From contig CAVZOJ010000024.1 in NCBI GenBank assembly GCA_963776845.1, positions 16,462 through 80,461 on the forward strand: a stretch of 64,000 bases of DNA. The letters run 5' to 3'. The stretch is from Roseitranquillus sp963776845 (lineage in GTDB: Bacteria; Pseudomonadota; Alphaproteobacteria; Rhodobacterales; Rhodobacteraceae). A program made the translations under genes and the position numbers. This document shows positions 18,538 through 27,659 of the stretch, piece after piece (the first letter of the stretch is position 1; each line of letters begins with the position of its first letter). The notes under the pieces are model-generated. The model did not search any database and was not told where the DNA came from. It saw only the letters and a program-made list of their open reading frames with translations.

Positions 18538-19395
18538 ATGACCACCATCTCGTTCGAGTTCTTCCCGCCGAAGTCCATCCAGGCCTCGTTCCGCCTCTGG
18601 GACACGATCCGGGCGCTCGCCCCGCTCGACCCGTCCTTCGTGTCGGTGACCTACGGCGCCGGCGGCACGACGAGGTCCGAGACTCACGACGCAGTCGAGA
18701 CGATCCACAAGAACTACGGCGTGAATGTCGCCGCCCACCTCACCTGCGTCGACGCCACGCGGGAGGAGACGCTGGCGATCGCCCGCCGCTACGCCGACGC
18801 CGGCGTGCGCGAGATCGTGGCGCTGCGCGGCGACATGCCCGGCGGCGGCCCCTTCGTGCCGAACCCCGACGGTTTCGCCGACAGCTGCGAGCTCGTCGCG
18901 GCCCTCGCGGAGACCGGCGACTTCGACATCCGCGTCGGCGCCTACCCCGACCCGCACCCCGAGGCAGCGCATGACGGCGCCGACATCGACTGGCTCAAGC
19001 GCAAGGTCGACGCCGGCGCCACCTCGGCCATCACACAGTTCTTCTTCGAGGCTGAGACGTTCTTCCGCTTCCGCGACCGCTGCGTCGCGGCCGGCATCGA
19101 GATTCCGATCCTGCCGGGCGTGCTGCCCATCACCGACTGGTCGGGCTGCGCACGCTTCGCGGGGAAATGCGGCGCCGTGATCCCGCCGTGGATGCCGGAG
19201 GCGTTCGAGCGGGCGGAGCGTGACGGCCGCGCCGACATCCTGTCGACCGCGTTCTGCACCGAGATCTGCTCCGACCTGATCGCGGGCGGCGCCCAGCACC
19301 TGCACTTCTACACGCTGAACAAGCCGACGCTCACGCGCGATGTCGTGCATGCCCTCGGCCTCGCCCCCGCGGTGCCGCTGGAGAAAGTCGCCTGA
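18538..19395 (+). CDS. metF: 5,10-methylenetetrahydrofolate reductase
   Basis: MetF reduces 5,10-methylene-THF to 5-methyl-THF with a flavin cofactor, providing the methyl group for methionine synthesis. The 285-residue TIM barrel begins with the family signature TTISFEFFPPKS and has VSVTYGAGGTTR, AHLTCVDATREE, ALRGDMPGGG, GAYPDPHPEA and TQFFFEAETF, all typical. The gene is divergent from metR and probably under its control. It is followed 49 bases later by a thioesterase on the same strand. Confidence 0.96.
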   Translation: MTTISFEFFPPKSIQASFRLWDTIRALAPLDPSFVSVTYGAGGTTRSETHDAVETIHKNYGVNVAAHLTCVDATREETLAIARRYADAGVREIVALRGDMPGGGPFVPNPDGFADSCELVAALAETGDFDIRVGAYPDPHPEAAHDGADIDWLKRKVDAGATSAITQFFFEAETFFRFRDRCVAAGIEIPILPGVLPITDWSGCARFAGKCGAVIPPWMPEAFERAERDGRADILSTAFCTEICSDLIAGGAQHLHFYTLNKPTLTRDVVHALGLAPAVPLEKVA

Positions 19396-19444
19396 CGCTG
19401 CGTTCGGCCTGACCGCACGCGCGGCACTGCGCTACGCTGCGCGG

Positions 19445-19912
19445 ATGGACAAGCTCACCCACGGCGTCATTCCGCGCGAGGCGCTCCTCTCGATGTCGGG
19501 GCTCGCGGCGATGCAGGCTGTCCGCGACGGCCGGCTTCCCGGCCCGCCGATCGCGCGGCTCCTGAGCTTTCACCTGAACGCGGTCGAAGCCGGCCGGGTC
19601 GCCTTTCGCGGCACGCCGACGCAAGACGCCCTGAACCCGATGGGGACGGTCCATGGCGGCTGGTACGGAACCCTTCTCGACAGTGCCATGGGCTGCGCGG
19701 TCATGACGACGCTGGCGCAGGGCGCCTGGTACACGACGCTCGAGTACAAGGTTAACCTGATCCGCCCGATCCCGGTCGGGACCGAGGTCGAGGCGGTGGG
19801 ACACGTGCAGCATCCCGGCCGGCGGACCGGCGTCGCCTCAGGCGAGATCCGCGGTCACGATGGCCAGCTCTACGCGACCGGCTCCACCACCTGCATGATC
19901 TTCGGGCCCTGA
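19445..19912 (+). CDS. PaaI-type hotdog thioesterase
   Basis: A 155-residue single hotdog-fold thioesterase of the PaaI group, which hydrolyses acyl- or aryl-CoA. The helix signature NPMGTVHGGWYGTLLDSAMG is present, followed by YTTLEYKVNLIRPIPVGTEV and a C-terminal GQLYATGSTTCMIF. The ATG at 19445 was chosen because it gives the usual length; the frame is open into the end of metF. It may be cotranscribed with metF, though no functional link is evident. The 188 bases after it, up to the DUF2235 stop, show no gene. Confidence 0.9.
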   Translation: MDKLTHGVIPREALLSMSGLAAMQAVRDGRLPGPPIARLLSFHLNAVEAGRVAFRGTPTQDALNPMGTVHGGWYGTLLDSAMGCAVMTTLAQGAWYTTLEYKVNLIRPIPVGTEVEAVGHVQHPGRRTGVASGEIRGHDGQLYATGSTTCMIFGP

Positions 19913-20100
19913 CCGCCGCCGCAACGACGACGCGCATCCGCCCAGCGCCCGCGCCGAGAGCGGCCGGGTCAGCCGCCGCCCCGCTGGAGCCTCGGGCGAA
20001 CAGCGCCAGTGTTCCTGCCGCAAGCCGCCGATATTGGTCGACGACCAGCAGGCCGCCCTACCTGCCGGGGTGGATCACGCTCGACGCCGGTGGCCAAAGC

Positions 20101-21165
20101 TCATGCCGACAGCGCGCCCACGATCCGCGCGCGCGGACGACCGCCCTGCGCGGAGGCATGCACGTACTCCGACGGATCCCGGCCCACCACCCTGCGCCGT
20201 CGCGCGACGAAGAGCTTGCCCCACCCGCGAAACGTCCCAACCGACGGCGCCTCGGGGTCCGTCGGAAATTGCGCCCGCCATCCGTCGGGCAGAGCAAGAC
20301 CGCAGCCCGACGCCTTCTCCAGCATCCAGACCAGCGACAGGTTGGAAAGCGGCCGCGCCGTGCCCTCGCCGTTCAATTGCCCGCCGACATCGCCGTGGCA
20401 CCCCCGGAACCACATCTGCTCGACCTCGACGCCGGGCCATTCCCCCGTGCTCTCCCACAGCACCGGGGCGAAGGCCTCGCGCGTCTCGTCGAGCGCCAGG
20501 GCCTGGTAGCCGTGCCGCACCGCGTTCCCCAGATGCGCGGAATGATAGGCGTGCTGCGCCTCCGTCAGCATCCACAGGATCGGCAGCCTCAGCCCCAGCG
20601 CCTTCACCGTGTCCCAGACGCCGATCATCTCGACCTGCACCTCGTCATGGCAGTAGCGGGCGCGAAACGACTGCGCCGCCTCGCCGTGCGGGTTGATCTC
20701 GTAGTGCCGGTAGGCGTCACGGATGGCCCGCTCGGTCGCATGCTCGGACTTGACCAGCCCGACACGGTCGATCACCCCGGCAAGCGAACGCACCGCATAG
20801 GCGCCCCGCGAATAGCCGAACAGGAATATCCGGTCACCCGGCCGGTAGCGCGAGGCGAGGTGACCGTAGGCGCGCCGGATCGTCCTATTGATGCCGCGGC
20901 CATGCACGACGTCCATCGTCGTCCGCCAGTCGCTCCACTGGACGCCCGCCTCATACCGAAGCGACAGGTTGGACCGCGGCATCTCGCGCAGGAGCTTGTA
21001 GGTGAGCCCGACATTCGTCTCGGCGCCGGCGGCCAGCGACGACATCGTGCCGTCGAGAAGGATGACATGGTCGACGCGGCCCCGGCCCGTTGCCGGACGC
21101 ACCATCTCGGTCCGCCCGCGCCGCGCCTTGCGCCACACCCATCTTGCCCACGTCGTCGTGCGCAT
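20101..21165 (-). CDS. DUF2235 alpha/beta hydrolase-like protein
   Basis: A 354-residue protein with the DUF2235 domain, a family related to T6SS-type phospholipase effectors and fungal uncharacterised hydrolases. It has HVILLDGTMSSL near the start, the nucleophile elbow IFLFGYSRGAYAVRSLAG, the acid region MIGVWDTVKALG and the histidine region WFRGCHGDVGGQ. No signal peptide is seen, and the N-terminus is arginine- and tryptophan-rich. The first 394 bases overlap, in another frame, the run-on end of the upstream molybdopterin hydroxylase. That overlap is probably artificial. Confidence 0.85.
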   Translation of the reverse strand: MRTTTWARWVWRKARRGRTEMVRPATGRGRVDHVILLDGTMSSLAAGAETNVGLTYKLLREMPRSNLSLRYEAGVQWSDWRTTMDVVHGRGINRTIRRAYGHLASRYRPGDRIFLFGYSRGAYAVRSLAGVIDRVGLVKSEHATERAIRDAYRHYEINPHGEAAQSFRARYCHDEVQVEMIGVWDTVKALGLRLPILWMLTEAQHAYHSAHLGNAVRHGYQALALDETREAFAPVLWESTGEWPGVEVEQMWFRGCHGDVGGQLNGEGTARPLSNLSLVWMLEKASGCGLALPDGWRAQFPTDPEAPSVGTFRGWGKLFVARRRRVVGRDPSEYVHASAQGGRPRARIVGALSA

Positions 21166-23534
21166 CGGATCCCGTCTCCCAAAGGCTCCGACGCGAATAT
21201 AGGGTCGAACGCTGTAGATCGCGTTACGACGGATCGCTTTGCCGCGATCACTCCGCCGCTAGTGCCGTCGCTGTTCAACATCTGCCAGACGCGGTGCGGG
21301 GTCAGCGGCATGTCGATCTGCCGCACGCCATGATCCCAGAGCGCGTCGACCGCGGCATTCGTCACCGCGGCCAGCGCCCCGACCGTGCCCGCCTCGCCGC
21401 AGCCCTTCATGCCAAGCTGGTTGGCCGTCGACGGCACCGGCTCGGTCGTGAAGGTGATCATCGGCACGTCGTCCGCCCGCGGCATCGCATAGTCCATGAA
21501 GGTCGCCGTCAGAAGCTGGCCGTCCGCGTCATAGACCGCAAGCTCCGCCAGCGCCTGTCCGATCCCCTGCGCCACCCCGCCATGCACCTGGCCCTCCGCC
21601 AGGAGCGGGTTGATCAGGTTGCCGAAGTCGTCCGTCACGGCATAGCGGTCGACCGTCACGCGGCCGGTCTCGGCGTCGATCACCACCTCGGCCACGTGCG
21701 CCCCGTTGGGGTACGAGCGGCCGGGCAGCGCGTCGGTCGCAGCGAACGTCAGCAGGTCCTCGCGCCCGTCGGCCCGCGCCATCGCAGCGACCTCCAGCAT
21801 CGTCGGCGTCTCGTTCGAGCCCTGGATCCGGAACACCTCGTCGTCGAACGTCGCCTCCCCGCCCAGCTTCTCGGCGAGATAGCCGGAATAGGCCTCGACG
21901 ATCTTCGTCACCGCCGCGAGCGTGACGTTCGTCTGCGTCGTCACGCTGCGGGAGCCGCCGGTGCCGCCGCCCTTGGCGATGAGGTCGCTGTCGCCCTGCA
22001 CGACCTCGATCCTGTCCGCGGGGATACCGGTCTGGTCGCTCAGGAACTTGGCGTAGACCGTCTCGTGACCCTGGCCGTTCGATTGGGTGCCCACGTAGAT
22101 CTTCGCGCCATCCTCCACGAACTCGACGCGGACGTCCTCCTCGGGTGAGCCGAGGATCGACTCGATGTAGTAGCAAAGGCCAAGGCCGCGCAGCCGCCCC
22201 TTCGCCGCGTCCGCCTCGCGCCGCGCGGCAAAGCCCGCCTTGTCGGCAACCTGCTCGACACGCTTCAGCACGCGGGCAAAGTCGCCGACGTCATATGTCT
22301 CTCCCGTCGCACTCTTGTAAGGGAAGGAGGCGGGCGGGATGAAGTTGATCCGCCGCAATTCCCACGGGTCGACGCCGAGCTCGCGCGCGGCGTAGTCCAT
22401 CGTCCGCTCCAGCGCATAGATCGCTTCCGGCCGCCCCGCGCCGCGATAGGCGTCGACGCAGCAGGTGTTGGTGTAGATCCCCCTCGCCCGCAGATAGATC
22501 GCCTGGAAGTCGTACACCCCCGGCGCGACCTTGGCGAACAGGTCGGACTGGATCAGTTGCGCGAACTGGCTGTTGTACGCGCCGAGATCGCTCAGCGTGT
22601 CCACCCGGTAGCCGAGGATCCGGTTATCCGCGTCGAAGGCGAGCTCGCAGGTGCTGGTCAGCGCCCGCCCCTGGTTGTCGGTCAGCATCGCCTCGGTCCG
22701 CGTCTCGATCCAGCGCACCGCGCGGCCGAGATGCCGTGCCGCCGCCGGCAGGAACACGTGCTCGGGGTAGGGCTGGCCCTTCATGCCGAAGCCGCCGCCC
22801 ACGTCCGGCGTCGTCACCCGCACCTTGTCGGGCGCCAGCCCCAGGCTCTTGACGATCAGGTCCTTGTCGCCCCAGACGCCCTGCCCGCTCACGCAGAAAT
22901 GCAGCCTCTCGCCGTCCCACTCCGCGTAGGCGCCGCGCGGTTCCATCGACGTCGCGATGACCCGGTTGTCGCCCACCTCCAGCCGGACCGTTCGGGCGGC
23001 GCTCTCGAACGCGCGCGCGGTCGCTTCGGCATCGCCGAGCGACCAGTCGTAGGCGACGTTGTCCGGCGCCTCCTCGTGCACGGTCGGTCCGCCGGGCGCG
23101 TTTTCGACCTTGGCATCGAGATCCTCGATCTCCGGCATCACCAGGTCGGCGGCGTCCTGCGCCTGGCGCAGCGTCTCGGCAAAGACCACCGCAAGGGCCT
23201 CGCCCACATGGCGCACACGATCCTGCGCCAGCGCCGGTCGCAGCGGGCTCGCGCCCTTGCTGCCGTCGCTGTTTCGGGCGGGCACGCCCGGAATCGAGGG
23301 GTCTACGCCCCAGGCGTCCAGATCGGCGGCGGTCATCACCAGGTGCACGCCGGGCGCGGCGGCCGCCTCCTCGACGTCGATGCCCGTGATCCGGCCGTGC
23401 GCGACCGAGGAGCGTACGACCACCGCGTGCAGCGCGTCCCGCGGTGCGACGTCGTCGATGTACCGTCCCGCTCCGGTCAGGAACCGCACGTCCTCCACCC
23501 GCTTCACGGGCTGCGATTTTCCGAACTTTTCCAT
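20772..23534 (-). CDS. Molybdopterin hydroxylase large subunit (CoxL/XDH type)
   Basis: This is the large subunit of a xanthine dehydrogenase or aerobic CO dehydrogenase-like enzyme, with the molybdopterin-cytosine site. The ATG at 23534 follows an AGGAGAG site and starts MEKFGKSQPVKRVEDVRF. Motifs are VGGGFGMKGQ, AYRGAGRPEA, GQGHETVYAKF and the catalytic glutamate in GMKGCGEAGTVGAL. AYRGAGR and not AYRCSFR marks it as not a true form I CoxL. Homology ends near RVWQMLN. The frame then runs about 160 residues further into the DUF2235 gene. Removing one base from the CC at 21265-21266 instead gives a stop at 21248 and 761 residues, the normal length. No FAD or 2Fe-2S subunit gene is adjacent. 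Confidence 0.87.
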   Translation of the reverse strand: MEKFGKSQPVKRVEDVRFLTGAGRYIDDVAPRDALHAVVVRSSVAHGRITGIDVEEAAAAPGVHLVMTAADLDAWGVDPSIPGVPARNSDGSKGASPLRPALAQDRVRHVGEALAVVFAETLRQAQDAADLVMPEIEDLDAKVENAPGGPTVHEEAPDNVAYDWSLGDAEATARAFESAARTVRLEVGDNRVIATSMEPRGAYAEWDGERLHFCVSGQGVWGDKDLIVKSLGLAPDKVRVTTPDVGGGFGMKGQPYPEHVFLPAAARHLGRAVRWIETRTEAMLTDNQGRALTSTCELAFDADNRILGYRVDTLSDLGAYNSQFAQLIQSDLFAKVAPGVYDFQAIYLRARGIYTNTCCVDAYRGAGRPEAIYALERTMDYAARELGVDPWELRRINFIPPASFPYKSATGETYDVGDFARVLKRVEQVADKAGFAARREADAAKGRLRGLGLCYYIESILGSPEEDVRVEFVEDGAKIYVGTQSNGQGHETVYAKFLSDQTGIPADRIEVVQGDSDLIAKGGGTGGSRSVTTQTNVTLAAVTKIVEAYSGYLAEKLGGEATFDDEVFRIQGSNETPTMLEVAAMARADGREDLLTFAATDALPGRSYPNGAHVAEVVIDAETGRVTVDRYAVTDDFGNLINPLLAEGQVHGGVAQGIGQALAELAVYDADGQLLTATFMDYAMPRADDVPMITFTTEPVPSTANQLGMKGCGEAGTVGALAAVTNAAVDALWDHGVRQIDMPLTPHRVWQMLNSDGTSGGVIAAKRSVVTRSTAFDPIFASEPLGDGIRCARRRGQDGCGARRGAGGPRWCVRQRAGAASTMSSFSTARCRRWPPAPRRMSGSPTSSCARCRGPTCRFGMRRASSGATGGRRWTSCMAAASIGRSGAPTVTSPRATGRVTGYSCSAIRGAPMRCVRLPG

Positions 23535-23720
23535 GCGTCTCTCCTGGCCCCGTCTTGGCGCGCACCCTAACGTCCCGGCGGTCGGCGTCCAGACGTCACG
23601 CCGCGCCATCGGGCGGGACCCATCGCCGCGACTCCCCGCCGGGCGCCCGACCGCCTTCCGTGACTGCCCCACGGCGGAGAAGTAGTACAGACGCGCCCGG
23701 TCAGCGCCCCGTCACTTACC

Positions 23721-24740
23721 TCACGCCGCATCGCGGAGGTCGACGCCGCCGTCGTGCAGGTGGCAGGCGACGCTCCCGCCGGCGGCGGCGGTCTTCAGGC
23801 GCGGGACCTCGGCGCTGCAGCGCGGTCCGGCGAACGGGCAGCGCGGATGGAAGGCACAGCCCGGCGGCGGGTCGATCGGCGACGGGATCTCGCCCTCGAT
23901 CGGTCGGAACGCCCGGCGTCCCGTGCCCAGCGTCGGGACCGAGGCCAACAGGGCTTGGGTGTAGGGATGCTGCGGCGCCTGGTAGAGTGCGTCGGCCCGC
24001 GCCAGCTCGACGACGCGGCCGAGATACATGATCGCCACGCGGTCGCAGACGTGGCGCACCACGCTGAGGTCGTGGCTGATGAAGAGCGCTGTCAGCCCCA
24101 GCTCGCCCCGCAGGTCGAGGAACAGGTTCAAGACCTGCGCCTGGATCGACACGTCGAGCGACGCCACCGCCTCGTCGAGTACCAGCAGGTCGGGCTGCAT
24201 CGCCAGCGCCCGGGCGATGGCAATCCGCTGCCGCTGGCCGCCCGAGAACTGGTGCGGCAGCCGGTCGGCGTAGGCCCCCTCCAGCCCCACCTGCTCCAAG
24301 AGCGCGCGGGTGCGGGCGCGGACCTCCGATGCCGGCACCAGCCCGTGAACGCGCGGTCCCTCCGAGATCGTCTCGCCGACCTTCATCCGCGGGTTGAGGC
24401 TCGCGAACGGGTCCTGGTGGATCATCTGCACCCGGGTCGTCAGCTTCTCGACGCGGTCGTCGCGGCCCCGCGCCACCGGTTCGCCATGCAGCGTGACGGT
24501 CCCCTCCGTCGCGCCGTAGATGCCGGAGACAACGCGGCCGAGCGTCGACTTGCCACAGCCGGACTCGCCCACGATGCCCAGCACCTCTCCCTTCGCGACC
24601 TCGAGGGAGACGTCGGTCACCGCATGCACGGCCCCTCCCGCGCGGGCCGCGCCAAGGCCCGCCATCAGCTTCTCGGCCAGCGTCGCCTTCAGCGGAAACC
24701 GCTTCGAGACGTGGTCGACCTTCAGCAGCGGCGGCGTCAT
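23721..24740 (-). CDS. Peptide/nickel ABC transporter ATPase, DppF type
   Basis: A 339-residue ATP-binding subunit of an oligopeptide-type importer. Its ATG at 24740 overlaps the stop of the preceding ATPase gene (ATGA). Walker A is GESGCGKST, the signature is FSGGQRQRIAIARAL, Walker B is LLVLDEAVASLD and the H-loop is LFISHDLSVV. The C-terminus has the oligo_HPY signature with cysteines in PGCAFHPRCPFAGPRC. In the sequence as given, it reads as one long frame with the upstream ATPase only because that gene carries a frameshift. It is the last gene of the importer operon; 186 bases separate it from the molybdopterin hydroxylase. Confidence 0.92.
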   Translation of the reverse strand: MTPPLLKVDHVSKRFPLKATLAEKLMAGLGAARAGGAVHAVTDVSLEVAKGEVLGIVGESGCGKSTLGRVVSGIYGATEGTVTLHGEPVARGRDDRVEKLTTRVQMIHQDPFASLNPRMKVGETISEGPRVHGLVPASEVRARTRALLEQVGLEGAYADRLPHQFSGGQRQRIAIARALAMQPDLLVLDEAVASLDVSIQAQVLNLFLDLRGELGLTALFISHDLSVVRHVCDRVAIMYLGRVVELARADALYQAPQHPYTQALLASVPTLGTGRRAFRPIEGEIPSPIDPPPGCAFHPRCPFAGPRCSAEVPRLKTAAAGGSVACHLHDGGVDLRDAA

Positions 24741-25703
24741 GCGGCCTCCAGCGGGTGGTGGCAAAGCGCGGTGTGGTCGCCGAACCGGGCCAAGGGCGGC
24801 TCGGTCGTGCAGACCTCCGTCGCCCTTGGGCAGCGGTTCCGGAACGGACACCCCGAGGGCAGGTTCGCCAGCTGCGGGGTGGAGCCCGGGATCTGCGGCA
24901 GGTGCGTGCCGGGCGCGTGCAGGCCGGGGACCGAGTTCGAGCAGACCGCGCGTGTAGGGATGCCGCGGCCGCGCGATGACGTCCTCCGCCGCACCGCGCT
25001 CCACGATGCGGCCCGCGTACATCACGCAGATGTCGTCGGCGAGCGACGAGACCACGGCGAGGTCGTGCGTCACCCAGACGATCGCGGTCCGGGTCTCGTC
25101 CGCCAGCCGACGCACCTCGGCCAGGATCTGGCCCTGGATCGACACGTCGAGCGCGGTCGTCGGCTCATCGGCGATGATCACGGCCGGGCGGTGCAGCAGC
25201 GCGATCGCGATCGCCACCCGCTGGCGCATTCCGCCCGAGAGCTGGTGCGGATAGGCCCGCAGACGCTCCGCCGCCGCGGGAATCCCGACCTTGGCCAGCG
25301 CGTCGCGCGCCCGCTCCAGCGCACGCGCCTTCGGCATCCGCTCATGGACGCGCACCGCCATCGCCATCTGCTCGCCGATCCGCAGCACCGGGTTCAGCGT
25401 CATCATCGGGTCCTGGAAGACCATCGACACCTTGCGCCCGCGCATCGAGCGCAACTGGTCCGGCGCCAGTGTCCGCAGGTCGGTGCCCTCGACCAGCACG
25501 CGGCCGCCGGTGATGCGCCCGGGCTCGTCGATCAGCCCGAGGATCGAGAAGCCGGTGACGGACTTGCCCGATCCGCTCTCGCCGACGAGGCCCATGATCC
25601 GGCCGGGCTCGACGGCAAAGCTCACGTCGTTGACCGCGGTGACGCTGCCGCCGCGGGTGTCGAAGCGCGTCGTCAGGCCCTGCACGTCCAGCGCGATGCT
25701 CAT
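24737..25703 (-). pseudogene. Peptide/nickel ABC transporter ATPase, DppD type, one frameshift
   Basis: The first ATPase of the importer. Walker A is GESGSGKSV, the signature is LSGGMRQRVAIAIALL and Walker B is VIIADEPTTALD. The frame holds to RPRHPYTRGLL and then breaks. The expected continuation, NSVPGLHAPGT and the cysteine block CPFRNRCPRATEVC, lies in the next frame. Deleting one T (plus strand) at 24936-24937 restores 322 codons with stop and brings the stop onto the dppF-like start as ATGA. The start overlaps the upstream permease stop as ATGA. The break is probably a base error. If real, it would yield a 660-residue double ATPase lacking the first oligo_HPY tail. Confidence 0.88.
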
Positions 25704-26638
25704 CGGCTGTGCCTGGGGTCCAGCACGGTCCGCACCTGGTCGCCCACGAGGTTGATCGCCACCACCGTGATCATCAGGAAGATGCCGGGATAGATCGACA
25801 GCCAGTAGCGGTCGGAATGGATGTACTTGAACCCGTTCGAGATCAGCGAGCCCAGCGACGGCTCTGTCAGCGGCAGACCGACGCCAAGGAAGGACAGCGT
25901 CGCCTCGAGCGCGATGGCCGCCGCGACCTGCACCGTCGCCACCACGATCAGCGGCGGCAGGACGTTGGGCAACAGGTGCCGGAACAGCACGCGGTGCGTC
26001 GGCAGCGGCGTCGACCGCGCCGCCTCGATGTAGTCCTTTCCGCGCTCCACCGTGGCCGCGCCATGCGCCGTCCGCGCGAAGTAGGCGTACTGCGCAACGA
26101 CCAGCGCCAGGATGATCTGCGCCACCCCCTGCCCCAGAAGGGCCACCAGCACCAGCGCCAGCAGGATCGCCGGCATCGACAGCTGCAGATCGACGATCCG
26201 CATCAGGAGCGACTCCAGCCGCCCGCCGAAATAGGCCGCCGACAGCCCGACGCAGATGCCGATCGTCAGCGCCAGAACGCCCGCGGAAACGCCGATCGTG
26301 AAGCTCGTGCGCAGCCCGTAGAGGATCGCCGACAGCATGTCCCGCCCGGCATTGTCCGTCCCGAGGAGGTGAACGTAGCCGCCGGTCCCAACCTCACCCG
26401 GCGTCAGGAAGGCATCCATCCAGTCGAGCGCGGCCATGTCGTAGGGATCCTGCGGCGCCACCAGCGGCGCCCCGAACGACAGCAGCAGCAGCAGCACGAC
26501 GACGGCAAGCGCACCGACCGCGACCCAGGACCGGCGAAAGTCGGACCAGAAGTTGCGCAGCCGCGTCGCGCGCGTCTCGATCGGCGCGGCGGACGGAACG
26601 GCGAGCGTCTCGCCCGTGCTGGTGGCGACGTCGCTCAT
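25700..26638 (-). CDS. Peptide-type ABC transporter permease, DppC type
   Basis: A 312-residue inner-membrane permease. The cytosolic N-terminus is followed by a first helix (VGALAVVVLLLLLSFGAPLV), then the DppC-type linker LLGTDNAGRDMLSAILYGLR. Further helices and the EAA loop YIEAARSTPLPTHRVLFRH contact the ATPases. It overlaps both neighbours by four bases (ATGA), so it is translated with DppB- and DppD-type partners. Substrate specificity cannot be read from the permease. Confidence 0.93.
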   Translation of the reverse strand: MSDVATSTGETLAVPSAAPIETRATRLRNFWSDFRRSWVAVGALAVVVLLLLLSFGAPLVAPQDPYDMAALDWMDAFLTPGEVGTGGYVHLLGTDNAGRDMLSAILYGLRTSFTIGVSAGVLALTIGICVGLSAAYFGGRLESLLMRIVDLQLSMPAILLALVLVALLGQGVAQIILALVVAQYAYFARTAHGAATVERGKDYIEAARSTPLPTHRVLFRHLLPNVLPPLIVVATVQVAAAIALEATLSFLGVGLPLTEPSLGSLISNGFKYIHSDRYWLSIYPGIFLMITVVAINLVGDQVRTVLDPRHSR

Positions 26639-27609
26639 TTCGAGCCTCCGAGCCGCACCCGCGGGTCAAGCTGGGCGTAGATGACGTCGACGGTGAAGTT
26701 GATCAGCACGAACAGGATCACCACCAGGATCAGGTACGTGACCATCACCGGCCGGTCGAGCTGCAGGATCGAGTCGATGATCAGCTTTCCGACCCCCGGC
26801 CAGGTGAACACGGTTTCGGTCACCACCGCGAAGGCCAGCGTCGAGCCGAGCTCCAGCCCGAAGACGGTGACGATGGGGATCGAGATGTTGCGCAGAACGT
26901 GGCTGAAGACGATCTGCCGGTCCGGCAGCCCCTGGGCGCGGGCGAACTTGACGTAGTCGGTCTGCATCGCCTCGACCATGCCGGCGCGGGTGAGGCGGAT
27001 CAGCAGGCCCATCTTGAAGAGCGAGAGGTTGACCGCGGGCATGATGACGTGGCTCCACCCGTCCGCCGTGGCAAGCGAGGTGCGGATGCCGAGGAACGTG
27101 CCGATGTCGCCGCGCCCGCCCGACGGCAGCCAGCCGAGCTCGACCGCGAAGGCCATGATCAGCAGCATGCCGATCCAGAACGTCGGGACCGAGAAACCCA
27201 GCACCGACAGCGCCATGATCGCCTTGGCGCCGAAACTGTCCGGCTTGTAGCCGGCATAGATCCCCGCCGGGATTCCCACGACCGTCGCGATCGCGACCGC
27301 CACCAGGACCAGCTCCAGCGTCGCTGGCAGGCGCGAGAAGACGAGGCCGGTGACGGAGGTGTTGTAGACCATCGACCGGCCGAGGTCGCCCTGCGCGACA
27401 TTGCCGAGGAACGTCAGGTACTGGCGCCACAGCGGCTGGTCGAGGCCATACTGCCGGATCAGGTTCTCGCGGATCTCCTGCGTCGCGCCGGGATCGATCA
27501 TAACGTCGATCGGATTGCCGATCGCATAGACGCCGACGAAGACGATCACCGACATGACGAACACCACCACGACGGCCTGCATCAGTCGGCTGACGATGAA
27601 TCCCAGCAT
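26635..27609 (-). CDS. Peptide-type ABC transporter permease, DppB type
   Basis: A 324-residue permease starting MLGFIVSRLMQAVVVVFVMS, the usual DppB first helix, with a GAGG site before the ATG at 27609. The frame is open upstream, but that part shadows the binding-protein gene. The linker GDLGRSMVYNTSVTGLV and the EAA-loop region DYVKFARAQGLPDRQI are conserved. It lies 50 bases downstream of the binding-protein gene and overlaps the DppC-type gene by four bases. Confidence 0.93.
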   Translation of the reverse strand: MLGFIVSRLMQAVVVVFVMSVIVFVGVYAIGNPIDVMIDPGATQEIRENLIRQYGLDQPLWRQYLTFLGNVAQGDLGRSMVYNTSVTGLVFSRLPATLELVLVAVAIATVVGIPAGIYAGYKPDSFGAKAIMALSVLGFSVPTFWIGMLLIMAFAVELGWLPSGGRGDIGTFLGIRTSLATADGWSHVIMPAVNLSLFKMGLLIRLTRAGMVEAMQTDYVKFARAQGLPDRQIVFSHVLRNISIPIVTVFGLELGSTLAFAVVTETVFTWPGVGKLIIDSILQLDRPVMVTYLILVVILFVLINFTVDVIYAQLDPRVRLGGSK

Positions 27610-27659
27610 GGTGCCTCGCGGTCGGGAAAGGGGCGCCCCGGCGGGACGCCCCGCGTCGC

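Noticed and set aside
20772..23534. A genuine form I carbon monoxide dehydrogenase large subunit
   Set aside because: The active-site loop reads AYRGAGR and not AYRCSFR, and the small and medium subunit genes are absent.
23754..25793. A 679-codon plus-strand frame opposite the ABC ATPases
   Set aside because: It is a histidine- and arginine-rich shadow of two well-supported ATPase genes.
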